From NCBI RefSeq assembly GCF_900113935.1, contig NZ_FORF01000007.1, positions 62,001-126,000 of the forward strand: a DNA stretch of 64,000 bases, read 5' to 3'. Numbering within the stretch: the stretch's first letter is position 1; every line of letters begins with the position of its first letter. This DNA comes from Aquamicrobium aerolatum DSM 21857 (GTDB lineage Bacteria > Pseudomonadota > Alphaproteobacteria > Rhizobiales > Rhizobiaceae). Positions 39,785 through 49,402 of this stretch are shown here, piece by piece. The position numbers and the translations under genes are program-made. The notes below the pieces were generated by a model. It was not told where the DNA came from. It did no database searches and saw only the letters and a list, made by a program, of their open reading frames with translations.

Positions 39785-42598
39785 ATGGCGAAAATTTCCC
39801 TCAAGCTTGACGAGATCATCGATGCTGCGGCGCTACGCCGGCAGTTGAGCGATCTGACAGCGCCGACAGGCGGCGACGGATCCGGTGCGCAGGTGCGCCT
39901 GAAGGTGCTCGCACTCTTGAAGAAAACGCTGGCCGATGGTCGAGCCGCGACTCAGACCCTATTGATGGAAGATGGTGGCGGGGCCGCCTGTGCGGCACGG
40001 CTGTCGCATCTGATGGACGAAACCATCAGTGCGCTCCACGCCTTCGCCTGCGCCCATGTCTGCGTCCGCAGCAACCCCTCATCGGCCGAGCGGATGACGG
40101 TCGTGGCAACTGGTGGCTATGGTCGTGGCACGCTCGCGCCGGGCTCCGACATCGACCTGCTTTTCGTGCTGCCCTACAAGCAGACGCCGTGGGGCGAGCA
40201 GGTCGCGGAATATATCCTCTACATGCTGTGGGATCTTGGGCTGAAGGTTGGCCACGCAACCCGCAATATCGATGAGTGCGTGCGGCTGTCTCGCACCGAT
40301 GTCACCATCTGCACATCCATCCTCGAAGCGCGGTTCCTGACCGGAGATCGGGAACTGTACGACACGCTGCTGCAGCGCTTTGACGAGGAAGTGGTTCAGC
40401 AGACGGGGCCGGAATTCGTCCATGCCAAGCTGGCGGAACGTGACACGCGTCATGCCCGTGGCGGCGAAAGTCGCTATCTCGTCGAACCCAATGTCAAGGA
40501 AGGCAAGGGTGGGCTTCGCGACCTGCAGACGCTGTTCTGGATCGGCAAATATGTCTACCGCGTGCCGACCGCCGAGCAACTGGTCGGCAAGGGCGTCTTT
40601 ACGCGCCGGGAATATCTGCAATTTCGTAAGGCCGAGGATTTTCTCTGGGCCGTGCGCTGTCACATGCATTTTCTGACCGGCCGCGCGGAAGAGCGGCTGC
40701 ATTTCGACATCCAGCGCGAGATTGCGTCGCGGCTGGGCTATACCAGCCACCCGGGCCTGTCCGATGTCGAGCGTTTCATGAAGCACTATTTCCTGACCGC
40801 CAAGACGGTTGGGGATCTGACGCGTATTTTCTGCGCGGCGCTGGAGGAGGAGCAGGCCAAGCATGTTCCCGGCTTCAGTCGCATCCTGCCGACCTATTCT
40901 CGCCGCAAGCGCAAGCTGGCAGGCACCAGCGATTTTATCGTCGACAACCATCGTATCAATATCGCCGACGACCAGGTGTTCGAGCGCGATCCTGTCAACA
41001 TGGTGCGGCTGTTCTGGTTTGCCGACCGCCACGGCCTTGGATATCACCCCGACGCGCTGAAGCTTCTGACGCGCTCGCTCAAGCTGGTTGACCGGACGCT
41101 GCGGCGCAACGCCGAGGCCAACCGCCTGTTCATGGATATTTTGACCTCGGATCGCGATCCCGAGCTCAATCTTCGGCGGATGAACGAGGCGGGGCTGCTC
41201 GGCCGTCTGATTCCCGAATTCAACAAGATCGTCGCGATGATGCAGTTCAACATGTATCATCACTACACGGTCGATGAGCATCTGATCCGCTGCGTCGGTG
41301 TGCTGGCGCAGATCGAACATGGCGAGGCGGAGGATATTCACCCGCTGACGCATGCGCTGCTTCCGGATTTGCGTGCCCAGCGAGACATTCTCTACGTGGC
41401 GGTGCTGTTTCACGACATCGCCAAGGGTCGGCCGGAGGAGCATTCGCAAGCCGGCGCCAAGATTGCGCGGCGGCTGTGTCCACATATGGGTTTCAGCGCC
41501 GCCGATACCCAAACCATTGCATGGCTGATCGAGAACCATCTCGTAATGTCGCTGGTGGCGCAGACGCGAGACCTCAACGACCGCAAGACGATTCAGGATT
41601 TTGCCGACACGGTGCAATCGGTGGAGCGGCTGAAAATGCTGCTGATACTGACAGTGTGCGATATCCGAGGTGTCGGGCCCGGCGTGTGGAATGGCTGGAA
41701 GGGCCAGTTGCTCCGCACGCTCTACTTCGAGACGGAATTGCAGTTGACCGGAGGCTTTTCGGAAGTTGCACGATCGGAACGTGCCCAGATGGCGAAAAGC
41801 GAGCTGGAGCAGGCGCTGGCGGATTGGCAGCCTCAGGATCGCAAGGCCTATCTCGCTCTGCACTACGAAAACTATCTGCTGACGGTCGATCTTGAAGATC
41901 AGGTGCGCCATGCGGTGTTCATTCGCGACAGCGACAAGGCCGGCAAGCCGCTGGCAACGATGGTGCGCCCGCACGAATTCGAGGCGGTGACGGAAATTAC
42001 CGTGCTGTCGCCGGATCACCCGCGGCTCTTGTCGGTGATCGCCGGGGCATGTGCTGCCGCCGGCACCAACATCGTTGACGCCCAGATCTTCACGACGGTG
42101 GACGGGCGGGCGCTGGACACCATTCTCATCAGCCGAGAATTCGAACATGACGACGATGAATTGCGCCGGGCGCAACGGGTCGGCAAGCTGATCGAGGATG
42201 TCTTGTCGGGGCGCTCCTATCTGCCGGAGATGATTGCCAAGCGCACCAAGCCAAGACGCGGTGCCAAGGCGTTCCAGGTTCAGCCCAGAGCTGAGGTCCG
42301 CAACGCGCTGTCGAACCGTTTCTCGGTGATTGAGGTCAAGGGTCTGGACCGGCCAGGCCTTTTGTCCGAGATCACCGGAGCAATCTCGGATCTGTCGCTC
42401 GACATCGCTTCAGCTCATATCACCACTTTTGGTGAAAAGATCATCGATACGTTCTATGTCACCGACCTCACCGGGCAGAAGATCGACAGCCCGACCCGGC
42501 AGGAAAGCATCCGCAAGCGGTTGATTGCCGTGATGGAGGGCGATACCGAGCGCAATGGCAAGCGAACGAGCCGCATTGCCAGAGTGACAGCAGGATAA
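39785..42598 (+). CDS. glnD: Bifunctional PII uridylyltransferase/uridylyl-removing enzyme
   Basis: Primary nitrogen sensor; adds UMP to PII proteins (GlnB/GlnK) under nitrogen limitation and removes it when glutamine is high. 937 residues. Nucleotidyltransferase domain with [17 protein letters not shown] (~residue 110), HD domain with [16 protein letters not shown] (~541) for uridylyl removal, and two C-terminal ACT domains (~735-810 and ~850-925) that bind glutamine. All are intact. murJ follows 12 bases later, the conserved rhizobial order. Confidence 0.97.
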   Translation: MAKISLKLDEIIDAAALRRQLSDLTAPTGGDGSGAQVRLKVLALLKKTLADGRAATQTLLMEDGGGAACAARLSHLMDETISALHAFACAHVCVRSNPSSAERMTVVATGGYGRGTLAPGSDIDLLFVLPYKQTPWGEQVAEYILYMLWDLGLKVGHATRNIDECVRLSRTDVTICTSILEARFLTGDRELYDTLLQRFDEEVVQQTGPEFVHAKLAERDTRHARGGESRYLVEPNVKEGKGGLRDLQTLFWIGKYVYRVPTAEQLVGKGVFTRREYLQFRKAEDFLWAVRCHMHFLTGRAEERLHFDIQREIASRLGYTSHPGLSDVERFMKHYFLTAKTVGDLTRIFCAALEEEQAKHVPGFSRILPTYSRRKRKLAGTSDFIVDNHRINIADDQVFERDPVNMVRLFWFADRHGLGYHPDALKLLTRSLKLVDRTLRRNAEANRLFMDILTSDRDPELNLRRMNEAGLLGRLIPEFNKIVAMMQFNMYHHYTVDEHLIRCVGVLAQIEHGEAEDIHPLTHALLPDLRAQRDILYVAVLFHDIAKGRPEEHSQAGAKIARRLCPHMGFSAADTQTIAWLIENHLVMSLVAQTRDLNDRKTIQDFADTVQSVERLKMLLILTVCDIRGVGPGVWNGWKGQLLRTLYFETELQLTGGFSEVARSERAQMAKSELEQALADWQPQDRKAYLALHYENYLLTVDLEDQVRHAVFIRDSDKAGKPLATMVRPHEFEAVTEITVLSPDHPRLLSVIAGACAAAGTNIVDAQIFTTVDGRALDTILISREFEHDDDELRRAQRVGKLIEDVLSGRSYLPEMIAKRTKPRRGAKAFQVQPRAEVRNALSNRFSVIEVKGLDRPGLLSEITGAISDLSLDIASAHITTFGEKIIDTFYVTDLTGQKIDSPTRQESIRKRLIAVMEGDTERNGKRTSRIARVTAG

Positions 42599-42610
42599 CG
42601 GACAGGCGCG

Positions 42611-44209
42611 ATGGGATTGATCAGGAAATTCGCGACGGTCGCGTCCGGCACGATGGCGAGCCGCGTGCTTGGGTTTACACGTGAGATGCTGATGGCGGCT
42701 GCGTTGGGCACTGGCCCGGTGGCCGGCGCGTTCTATGCCGCGTTCCTGTTTCCCAACACCTTTCGCCGTCTGTTTGCCGAAGGCGCCTTCAACGCCGCCT
42801 TCGTGCCGTTGTTTGCCAAGGAAATCGAAGTCAATGGCATGGACGGGGCCCGGCGCTTCTCCGAAGAAGTGTTCGGCGTGCTGTTTTCAGTCCTCGTGGT
42901 GCTGACGCTGGCGATGCAACTGGCGATGCCGGTTTTGGTGGCGACGATCATTGCACCCGGCTTTGCCGCCGATCCTGAAAAATACGATCTGACCGTCGCG
43001 CTAGCGACGATCATGTTTCCCTATCTGATGTGCATGTCGCTCGGCGCGATGATGGCCGGCATGCTCAATTCACTGCGGCGCTATTTTGCGGCTGCCATTG
43101 CGCCCGTCTTCCTCAACATCATCCTCATCATCGTCTTGGCCTGGGCGTGGTGGAGTGGTCGCGACGAGATGCAGATCGGCTATGATCTGGCCTGGGGCGT
43201 GCTCGCATCAGGACTGGTACAATTGGCGATCGTCTGGATTGCTGTGCGCAAGGCCGGCATCCGCGTCGGCTTCAAGCGTCCGCGCCTGACGCCGAACGTC
43301 AAGCGTCTGTTGTGGCTTGCAGCGCCCGCCGCGATCACCGGCGGCATCACCCAGATCAACACGCTGATCGGCACGGCAATCGCCTCGGGCCAGGACCGCG
43401 CGGTTCCTGCTCTGGCACAGGCCGACCGGTTCTATCAACTGCCGCTCGGCGTGGTCGGCATCGCCGTCGCCATTGTGCTTTTGCCGGAACTGGCGCGTGC
43501 CCTGCGGGCCGGCAATGACGGCGAAGCGGCCAACTTGCAGAACCGTTCGGTGGAGTTCGTCCTGTTCCTGACCTTGCCGGCAGCGGCAGCGCTGCTGGTG
43601 ATCGCCGAACCGATCATCCGCGTCCTTTATGAACGCGGCGCTTTCACCGCCGACGATACGACGCTGGTGGCGTCGATCCTGTCGATCTTCGCGCTCGGCT
43701 TGCCCGCCTTCGTGCTGATCAAGGCATTCACACCCGGCTATTTCGCCCGTGAGGACACCCGCACGCCGATGTATTTTGCGGGGGTGTCGGTGGCGGTCAA
43801 CATCACACTGGCGCTGACCTTGTTTCCCTCGATGGGCGCGCCGGGCATCGCGGTCGCATCGGCTGTTGCAGGCTGGATCAATGCGCTGCTGCTGTTTGCC
43901 GTGCTGGTCAAGCGCGGCCATTGGGGGCGCGATGCCGGTCTGATGAAGCGCGCGCCCTTGCTGGTGCTATCCTCAGCGCTGATGGGGATCGCGCTGCACT
44001 TCGGCATGCAGTTGTTCGCGCCGTGGCTCGGATCGCAGGCCAGCCTTGTCGAACAGCTTGGCGCGCTGGCACTCCTCAGCCTTGCCGGCATGGCGCTCTA
44101 TTTTGCGCTGGCCTTCATCACCGGCGGCGCAAACCTGCGCTCGGTTTTGCAGAGCCTGAAGCGTAGGCCGGGACAGGCAACCTTGCCTGCCGACGATTCA
44201 GCCTCCTGA
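42611..44209 (+). CDS. murJ: Lipid II flippase MurJ (MviN)
   Basis: A 532-residue polytopic membrane protein (about 14 segments) of the MOP superfamily that flips lipid II across the inner membrane for peptidoglycan synthesis. ATVASGTMASRVLGFTREML at the front and the conserved LFAEGAFNAAFVPLF loop identify it. It follows glnD and is probably cotranscribed. Confidence 0.95.
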   Translation: MGLIRKFATVASGTMASRVLGFTREMLMAAALGTGPVAGAFYAAFLFPNTFRRLFAEGAFNAAFVPLFAKEIEVNGMDGARRFSEEVFGVLFSVLVVLTLAMQLAMPVLVATIIAPGFAADPEKYDLTVALATIMFPYLMCMSLGAMMAGMLNSLRRYFAAAIAPVFLNIILIIVLAWAWWSGRDEMQIGYDLAWGVLASGLVQLAIVWIAVRKAGIRVGFKRPRLTPNVKRLLWLAAPAAITGGITQINTLIGTAIASGQDRAVPALAQADRFYQLPLGVVGIAVAIVLLPELARALRAGNDGEAANLQNRSVEFVLFLTLPAAAALLVIAEPIIRVLYERGAFTADDTTLVASILSIFALGLPAFVLIKAFTPGYFAREDTRTPMYFAGVSVAVNITLALTLFPSMGAPGIAVASAVAGWINALLLFAVLVKRGHWGRDAGLMKRAPLLVLSSALMGIALHFGMQLFAPWLGSQASLVEQLGALALLSLAGMALYFALAFITGGANLRSVLQSLKRRPGQATLPADDSAS

Positions 44210-44214
44210 CCATC

Positions 44215-44313
44215 TCAGGCCGCGTCGACGTCGGGCAAGGACGGACGCGGCACAATCTTGTTCAATTCATCGCCGACTGGCAGCCACTTGATCCGCGCCG
44301 CGCCATCCGTCAT
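44215..44313 (-). CDS. Possible small protein between murJ and trpS
   Basis: A 32-codon frame on the minus strand (MTDGAARIKWLPVGDELNKI and on to a DVDAA end) in the murJ-trpS gap. Its in-frame continuation upstream reaches a TTG at 44346. Codon third positions are mostly G/C as in real genes here, which is why it is listed. It has no clear ribosome site and no family I recognise. An inverted repeat within it (GCCGCGTC 44219-44226 with GACGCGGC 44244-44251) could instead be the murJ terminator. Low confidence. Confidence 0.25.
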   Translation of the reverse strand: MTDGAARIKWLPVGDELNKIVPRPSLPDVDAA

Positions 44314-44374
44314 AAGCGCCAACGCATTGTCCTCGCCTTGAAACAAGGCCCTCCACCAGCCCCGGACCAGTCAC

Positions 44375-45442
44375 ATGAACAGTTTCAAGCCTCTCGTTTT
44401 CTCGGGTGTCCAGCCCACCGGAAATCTGCATCTCGGCAATTATCTCGGCGCGATCCGCAATTTCGTCGCGCTGCAGGACCATCACGATTGCATCTATTGC
44501 GTCGTCGACATGCATTCGATTACCGCGCAACTTGTCCAGCCGGATCTGCCTTCGCAGACGCGCTCGATTACCGCTGCTTTTCTGGCAGCCGGCATCGACC
44601 CCAAGAAGCATATCGTCTTCAACCAGAGCCGCGTGATGCAGCACGCCGAACTGGCGTGGATCTTCAATTGCGTCGCGCGTATCGGCTGGATGAACCGCAT
44701 GACGCAGTTCAAGGACAAGGCCGGCAAGGACCGCGAGAACGCCTCGCTGGGTCTGCTTGCCTATCCGAGCCTGATGGCCGCCGATATCCTGCTTTACCGT
44801 GCAACGCATGTGCCGGTGGGCGAGGACCAGAAGCAGCATCTGGAACTGACCCGCGATATCGCCGCCAAGTTCAACAATGACTTTTCGACAAAGATTGCCG
44901 AACTGGGCGTGGGCGTCGAAATGGAAGTCGGCCAGGAGACTGTCCATGGCTTCTTCCCGATCACCGAGCCGCTGATCGAAGGCCCGGCAACGCGGGTGAT
45001 GAGCCTGCGCGAAGGCACCAAGAAGATGTCGAAGTCCGACGCCTCGGACCTGTCGCGCATCAACCTGACCGACGACGCCGACACCATCGCCAAGAAGATC
45101 CGCAAGGCCAAGACCGATCCGGCGCCATTGCCGTCGGAACTGGATGGGCTCAAGGATCGCCCGGAAGCGGACAACCTCGTCGGCATTTACGCCGCCCTTT
45201 CGGGACGCAGCCGCGAGGACGTCATCAGCGAGTTCGGCGGCCAGCAGTTCTCGGTGTTCAAGCCCGCGCTTGTTGACCTTGCGGTGAACAAGCTTGCGCC
45301 GATTGCCGACGAGATGCGCCGTCTGGAGGCTGATACGGCCTATATTGACAGCGTCCTGCGCGACGGTGGCGAGCGGGCTGGCGCGATTGCGGAGGCCAAC
45401 ATGAAGACGGTGCGCGAAATCGTCGGCTTTCTGTCGAATTGA
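44375..45442 (+). CDS. trpS: Tryptophanyl-tRNA synthetase
   Basis: Class Ic synthetase charging tRNA(Trp). 355 residues. The HIGH-like motif is [16 protein letters not shown], and the KMSKS loop is intact in [18 protein letters not shown]. The bacterial-type tryptophan pocket region [14 protein letters not shown] is present. No attenuator or T-box-like element is visible in the 165 bases upstream. Confidence 0.97.
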   Translation: MNSFKPLVFSGVQPTGNLHLGNYLGAIRNFVALQDHHDCIYCVVDMHSITAQLVQPDLPSQTRSITAAFLAAGIDPKKHIVFNQSRVMQHAELAWIFNCVARIGWMNRMTQFKDKAGKDRENASLGLLAYPSLMAADILLYRATHVPVGEDQKQHLELTRDIAAKFNNDFSTKIAELGVGVEMEVGQETVHGFFPITEPLIEGPATRVMSLREGTKKMSKSDASDLSRINLTDDADTIAKKIRKAKTDPAPLPSELDGLKDRPEADNLVGIYAALSGRSREDVISEFGGQQFSVFKPALVDLAVNKLAPIADEMRRLEADTAYIDSVLRDGGERAGAIAEANMKTVREIVGFLSN

Positions 45443-45527
45443 GCCTGCACGAAAACCGCGCGGCGGCGACTTGCCCGCTGCGCGGTCGGATGGCAGATTG
45501 CGGATTCCAACGAGGGCAGGAGTCCAT

Positions 45528-46019
45528 ATGGTTTCCAAACGTCTGAGCCGCGAGGAAGGTCACCGGCGCAAGTTTCTTGCGATCGTCGACGACACGCCGG
45601 AATCGGAGCGCGCCATCGCCTACGCCGCCCGCCGTGCCCGTTCGACTGGCGGAGCGGCGGTGCTGCTCTATGTCATCGAGCCCGGCGATTTCCAGCATTG
45701 GCTGGGTGTCGAGCAGATCATGCGTGAGGAGGCGAGCGCAGCCGCAGCCGCCGCACTGGCAGCGCAGGCGGCAAAGGTGCGCGAACGCGTCGGTATCGAG
45801 CCGGAACTGGTCGTGCGTGAAGGAAAGCCATCCGAACAGATCCACAAGCTGATCGAGGAAGACCAGGACATCGCGATTCTGGTGCTGGCGGCGGGTAACG
45901 CCAAGGAAGGCCCAGGGCCACTCGTTGCGTCGATAGCTGGCAAAGGCGCAGCCTTCCCGATCCCCGTCACGGTGGTGCCGATGAGCATCTCGGACGAGGA
46001 CATCGAAAGCTTCACCTGA
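45528..46019 (+). CDS. Universal stress protein (UspA family)
   Basis: A 163-residue single-domain Usp protein from the ATG at 45528, with GGAG upstream. KFLAIVDDTPESERAIAYAA opens the fold, and ILVLAAGNAKEGPGPLVASI takes the position of the nucleotide-binding G-x2-G-x9-G(S/T) loop in degenerate form. Such proteins respond to stress and often bind ATP. Conserved beside nfu in rhizobia. Confidence 0.88.
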   Translation: MVSKRLSREEGHRRKFLAIVDDTPESERAIAYAARRARSTGGAAVLLYVIEPGDFQHWLGVEQIMREEASAAAAAALAAQAAKVRERVGIEPELVVREGKPSEQIHKLIEEDQDIAILVLAAGNAKEGPGPLVASIAGKGAAFPIPVTVVPMSISDEDIESFT

Positions 46020-46127
46020 TTGTTTTCATGGCTGCTGATCCCCATATGTAGGAGACAGGCAGGGTGGCGGCATGCGCGCCGGTCACTTGCGCGCGATTGC
46101 ACTTGCAGTCGGCCGCCGAAAGCCGTA

Positions 46128-46144
46128 TTTAGAATTATTCCAAA
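46128..46144 (+). promoter_or_regulatory. ICE-like Irr-binding site upstream of nfu
   Basis: TTTAGAATTATTCCAAA matches the iron control element consensus TTTAGAA-N3-TTCTAAA with one mismatch. It sits 22 bases before the nfu start and overlaps a plausible -10 (TTGCAG at 46103-46108, 17 bases, TATTTA at 46126-46131), a placement that suits repression by Irr in low iron. The site at 54724 differs at only one central position. Confidence 0.6.
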
Positions 46145-46165
46145 CTAGTTTGAGGGAGAACGTCG

Positions 46166-46747
46166 ATGTTCATCCAGACAGAAGCCACACCGAACCCCTC
46201 GACCCTGAAGTTCCTGCCGGGCAAGGTCGTGTTGCAGGAGGGCACTGCAGATTTCCGTGACGCCGAAGGCGCACGCGAGACATCGCCTTTGGCTGGTCGT
46301 CTGTTTGACGTGCCCGGCGTGACCGGTGTCTTCTTCGGCTATGACTTCGTCACCGTCACCAAGGAAGACGGCCCCGACTGGCAGCACCTGAAGCCGGCCC
46401 TGCTGGGCTCGATCATGGAGCACTTCATGTCCGGCCAGCCGGTCATGGCTTCGCAGGCTGCGACCGATGCCCGTGAAGCCGCCGAAGCCGATGAAGAGTT
46501 CTACGACAAGGCGGATGAGGAGTTGGTTCTGACGATCAAGGAACTGCTCAATACACGCGTGCGTCCGGCCGTGGCGCAGGATGGCGGCGACATCACCTTC
46601 CGCGGCTATGAGAACGGCACCGTGTTCCTTCACATGAAGGGTGCATGTGCCGGTTGCCCGTCATCGACGGCAACGCTCAAGCACGGCATTCAGAACTTGC
46701 TGCGCCATTTCGTGCCGGAAGTTCAGCAGGTCGAACAGATCGTCTGA
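46166..46747 (+). CDS. NifU-like Fe-S scaffold protein (Nfu family)
   Basis: Carries assembled Fe-S clusters to target proteins. 193 residues: an N-terminal Nfu_N domain (1-~88, MFIQTEATPNPSTLKFLPG) and a C-terminal NifU domain (~115-190) with the cluster-binding C-x2-C in KGACAGCPSSTATLKHGI. GAGGGAGAA precedes the ATG. An ICE-like motif lies in its promoter, linking it to Irr-controlled iron homeostasis. It is followed by RIME-like repeat copy 2 and a terminator. Confidence 0.93.
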   Translation: MFIQTEATPNPSTLKFLPGKVVLQEGTADFRDAEGARETSPLAGRLFDVPGVTGVFFGYDFVTVTKEDGPDWQHLKPALLGSIMEHFMSGQPVMASQAATDAREAAEADEEFYDKADEELVLTIKELLNTRVRPAVAQDGGDITFRGYENGTVFLHMKGACAGCPSSTATLKHGIQNLLRHFVPEVQQVEQIV

Positions 46748-46759
46748 TTGGTCTTGAGC

Positions 46760-46866
46760 TAAAGCATGTCTCCCGAAAGTGGGCACCGGTTTCGGGATAA
46801 AGACATGCGTAAAAACAAAGAGCTAAAGCGCAAGGAGCGAATCTGAAAGATCGCGACGCGCTTTAG
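46760..46866. repeat. RIME-like intergenic palindromic repeat, copy 2
   Basis: Second copy of the 107 bp element at 12180-12286, with 10 differences and no gaps. Several differences lie in the loops; the outer arms GCATGTC/GACATGC and CTAAAGCG/CGCTTTAG are unchanged. It sits 12 bases after the nfu stop and directly before a terminator, again in a gene 3' region. Confidence 0.8.
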
Positions 46867-46871
46867 ATGAG

Positions 46872-46902
46872 AAAAAAACCGGGCATCTAGCCCGGTTTTT
46901 TA
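46872..46902. terminator. Bidirectional terminator between nfu and the L,D-transpeptidase gene
   Basis: AAAAACCGGG (46874-46883) pairs with CCCGGTTTTT (46891-46900), with extra A-T pairs possible and T-runs on both strands. It serves both converging genes. Confidence 0.85.
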
Positions 46903-46937
46903 TTGCGACGTCAGTTGTTGCCCAGACGGCTCGCAGT

Positions 46938-47555
46938 CTATTTCACGATCACCTTGGCGCCATTCTCAGCGCGCTCGTAAAGGTCGATGATGTCCTGATT
47001 CATCAGGCGGATGCAGCCAGATGACGTGGCCTTGCCGATGGAGTTCCATTCCGGCGTGCCATGCAGGCGATAGCCGGTGTCGCCGCCCTTGTTGAACAGG
47101 TAGAGCGCACGGGCGCCCAGCGGATTGCTCAACCCGCCCGGCTGTCCAGTACGCCACTTGGCCAGTTCCGGCTGGCGCTTGATCATTTCGGAAGGTGGCG
47201 TCCAGGTCGGCCATTCGCGCTTCATCGCGATCCGCGCGCTACCCTGCCATTCGAAGCCCTCGCGCCCGACGCCGATGCCGTAACGCATGGCCCGGCCTTC
47301 GGGCATCACGAAATAAAGAAACTTTTCCTTGGTATCGACGATGATCGTGCCGGGCTTCTCGTCGGTCCGGTAGGCAACGACCTGACGGTGATATTTGCGC
47401 TCGACCTTCTCGATCGGGATCTTTGGAAGCTGGTAGCCAGCGTCCTTCACCGACACATAGGAGGAGGTGAAGATCTGTTCGCTGCTGGTGGTGCAGCCGG
47501 CCAGCGCGGCCATGGCGCCAAGCGCCGCAATCATGAGAATTCTGTTGGGTCGCAT
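46938..47555 (-). CDS. L,D-transpeptidase lipoprotein (YkuD domain)
   Basis: An envelope enzyme that cross-links peptidoglycan or attaches proteins to it. 205 residues from the ATG at 47555. Lipoprotein signal with lipobox LAGC at residues 17-20, then a YkuD domain (~70-200) with the active-site block HGTPEWNSIGKATSSGCIRL, containing the catalytic His and Cys. In rhizobia and Brucella such enzymes tether outer-membrane proteins to peptidoglycan; that particular role is inference. The 263 bases divergent from the MerR-type gene hold no recognised element. Confidence 0.88.
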   Translation of the reverse strand: MRPNRILMIAALGAMAALAGCTTSSEQIFTSSYVSVKDAGYQLPKIPIEKVERKYHRQVVAYRTDEKPGTIIVDTKEKFLYFVMPEGRAMRYGIGVGREGFEWQGSARIAMKREWPTWTPPSEMIKRQPELAKWRTGQPGGLSNPLGARALYLFNKGGDTGYRLHGTPEWNSIGKATSSGCIRLMNQDIIDLYERAENGAKVIVK

Positions 47556-47818
47556 GCGTTCCAAACCGGAGGTGTGTTGCCTGAACGAAAGCTGGCAAAC
47601 CGGTTTCGCTCCGATTCATGCCATCATTTCGACATGATTTTGACGCGCCCGGCAAGGTTTGCCAAGAGTGCTTCTGCGACGAAGCTTTCGTAACGTCACG
47701 ATTGTCTGGTGCAATATGGTAATTGCGCAACATCTGTCGCACCGGAGAAGTATCGCGCTTTGCGACTGCTTGAAACTGTCGTCAAGGTGGACGACTTGAA
47801 AGGCAAAGGAGCCATGCC

Positions 47819-48223
47819 ATGAATGTTTCAGCTGCCGCGCGTCGGTCTGGCCTGCCGGCAAAGACCATCCGCTATTATGAGGAGGTAGGGCTTCTCAAGC
47901 CGCTGCGCGCCGAGAACGGCTATCGAGATTACTCTGACGACGATGTGCACATGCTGGCGTTCCTGAAACGCGCGCGGGGTCTCGGCTTCAGCATCGAGGA
48001 TTGCCGCCAGCTGGTGTCGCTCTATCGCGATCGCTCGCGCACCAGCCACGATGTGCGCGAAATTGCGGTCGCTCATGTTGACATTCTGGGCGAGAAGATC
48101 CGCGAGATGCAGGCAATGCAGCGCACCTTGAAGACGCTGATTTCCGCATGCCATGGTGACCACCGGCCGGACTGCCCGATCCTTGAGGACATGGCAGGAG
48201 TGTTGCAGCCGCACACGCACTGA
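47819..48223 (+). CDS. MerR-family regulator, CueR-like copper sensor
   Basis: A 134-residue activator. The HTH is in AAARRSGLPAKTIRYYEEVG, then the dimerisation helix. Near the C-terminus Cys111 and Cys119 (CHGDHRPDC) form the C-x7-C metal loop of CueR, and a serine at 76 lies where monovalent-metal sensors carry Ser rather than Cys. It should therefore sense Cu(I) or Ag(I). No copper ATPase or multicopper oxidase adjoins it, so its target is elsewhere. Confidence 0.85.
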   Translation: MNVSAAARRSGLPAKTIRYYEEVGLLKPLRAENGYRDYSDDDVHMLAFLKRARGLGFSIEDCRQLVSLYRDRSRTSHDVREIAVAHVDILGEKIREMQAMQRTLKTLISACHGDHRPDCPILEDMAGVLQPHTH

Positions 48224-48261
48224 GGCTTCACGGGGCTGCCGGCAAATGGCAATGTCCAGCC

Positions 48262-48762
48262 ATGGCAATCATTTCACCGATTCCGATCAATCCGCTTCAT
48301 GACGGGCGTCAATCCGAGCGCGCCATGGTCGTGCGCCGCGGCGTGCAGCGCCTTCTCCTGGCGATGGGCGCGGTCGTCCTGCCGGAAATCTCGCTGTCGA
48401 CCGGGCGGCGTGCCGACCTCGTGGCGCTGACCCGCAAGGGCGACATCTGGATCATCGAGATCAAGTCGTCGGTCGAGGATTTCCGCGTTGACCGCAAATG
48501 GCCCGAATACCGGCTGCATTCTGACCGCTTCTTCTTTGCCACTCACCCCGACGTTCCCGCCTCGATCTTCCCGGAGGAGTGCGGTTTCATCCTGTCGGAT
48601 GGCTATGGCGCGGAGATCATGCGCGATGCGCCCGAGCACCGGCTTGCCGCCGCCACGCGCAAGGCGCTGATGCTGCGGATTGCGCGTGCTGGCGCGGCGC
48701 GGCTGACGGCCGCCGAACTGGCTGGCGTTGCTATTCCGGCCCTCGACGGCGAGAGCGAGTAG
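48262..48762 (+). CDS. mmcB: MmcB-family DNA repair protein
   Basis: A 166-residue protein of the alphaproteobacterial MmcB family, which is damage-inducible and implicated in DNA repair. The fold is nuclease-like: RRADLVALTRKGDIWIIEIK carries Asp and an E-x-K, as in PD-(D/E)XK enzymes, and SDRFFFATHPDVP follows. It starts 38 bases after the MerR gene and converges on actR. No obvious LexA box was seen before it. Confidence 0.82.
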   Translation: MAIISPIPINPLHDGRQSERAMVVRRGVQRLLLAMGAVVLPEISLSTGRRADLVALTRKGDIWIIEIKSSVEDFRVDRKWPEYRLHSDRFFFATHPDVPASIFPEECGFILSDGYGAEIMRDAPEHRLAAATRKALMLRIARAGAARLTAAELAGVAIPALDGESE

Positions 48763-48769
48763 GCTTCAA

Positions 48770-49336
48770 TCAGCGCGGGGCGCGCTTGGCGAGGATGCGT
48801 TGCAGGGTGCGGCGGTGCATGTTGAGACGGCGCGCCGTTTCCGACACGTTGCGGTCGCACATCTCGTAGACGCGCTGGATGTGCTCCCAACGCACGCGAT
48901 CCGCCGACATCGGATTTTCCGGCGGCACAACACGCTCGGTCGAGGTGCGGATGAGCGCTGCAAACACATCGTCGGCGTCGGCAGGTTTGGACAGATAGTC
49001 GATTGCGCCAAGCTTGACCGCCGTGACTGCCGTGGCAATGTTGCCATAGCCCGTCAGAATGACCGCGCGCGCATCCTCGCGGCGCTCGCGGATGGCAGCG
49101 ACGACGTCGAGGCCGTTGCCATCGCCAAGGCGCATGTCGACCACCGCATAGGCGGGTGGCGTGATCTTGATGCGGGCAATCGCTTCTTCGATCGACTCGG
49201 CGGTTTCAACTTCGAAGCCGCGTCCTTCCATGGCGCGCGCGAGGCGGGTCAGAAAAGGCTTGTCATCTTCAACGATCAGCAACGAGCGATCCGCACCAAT
49301 CAGGTCCGCGGCGTCGTTGGAAATTTCCTCGGTCAT
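48770..49336 (-). CDS. actR: Redox response regulator ActR (RegA/PrrA type)
   Basis: Partner of ActS, controlling redox- and acid-responsive genes (CO2 fixation, respiration, nitrogen metabolism). 188 residues from the ATG at 49336, with AGGAAAA upstream; an in-frame extension to 49399 is less likely. Receiver domain (~15-130) with the phosphoacceptor Asp in AYAVVDMRLGDGNG, and a short Fis-like DNA-binding domain (NVSETARRLNMHRRTLQRIL), the RegA signature. It lies just after actS on the same strand. Confidence 0.94.
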   Translation of the reverse strand: MTEEISNDAADLIGADRSLLIVEDDKPFLTRLARAMEGRGFEVETAESIEEAIARIKITPPAYAVVDMRLGDGNGLDVVAAIRERREDARAVILTGYGNIATAVTAVKLGAIDYLSKPADADDVFAALIRTSTERVVPPENPMSADRVRWEHIQRVYEMCDRNVSETARRLNMHRRTLQRILAKRAPR

Positions 49337-49402
49337 CCGTGTTTTCCTGCTGCTTTTTTTCCTTATTAGGCAACTTTTGTCCGGATTACCAATGCTCAAG
49401 CT

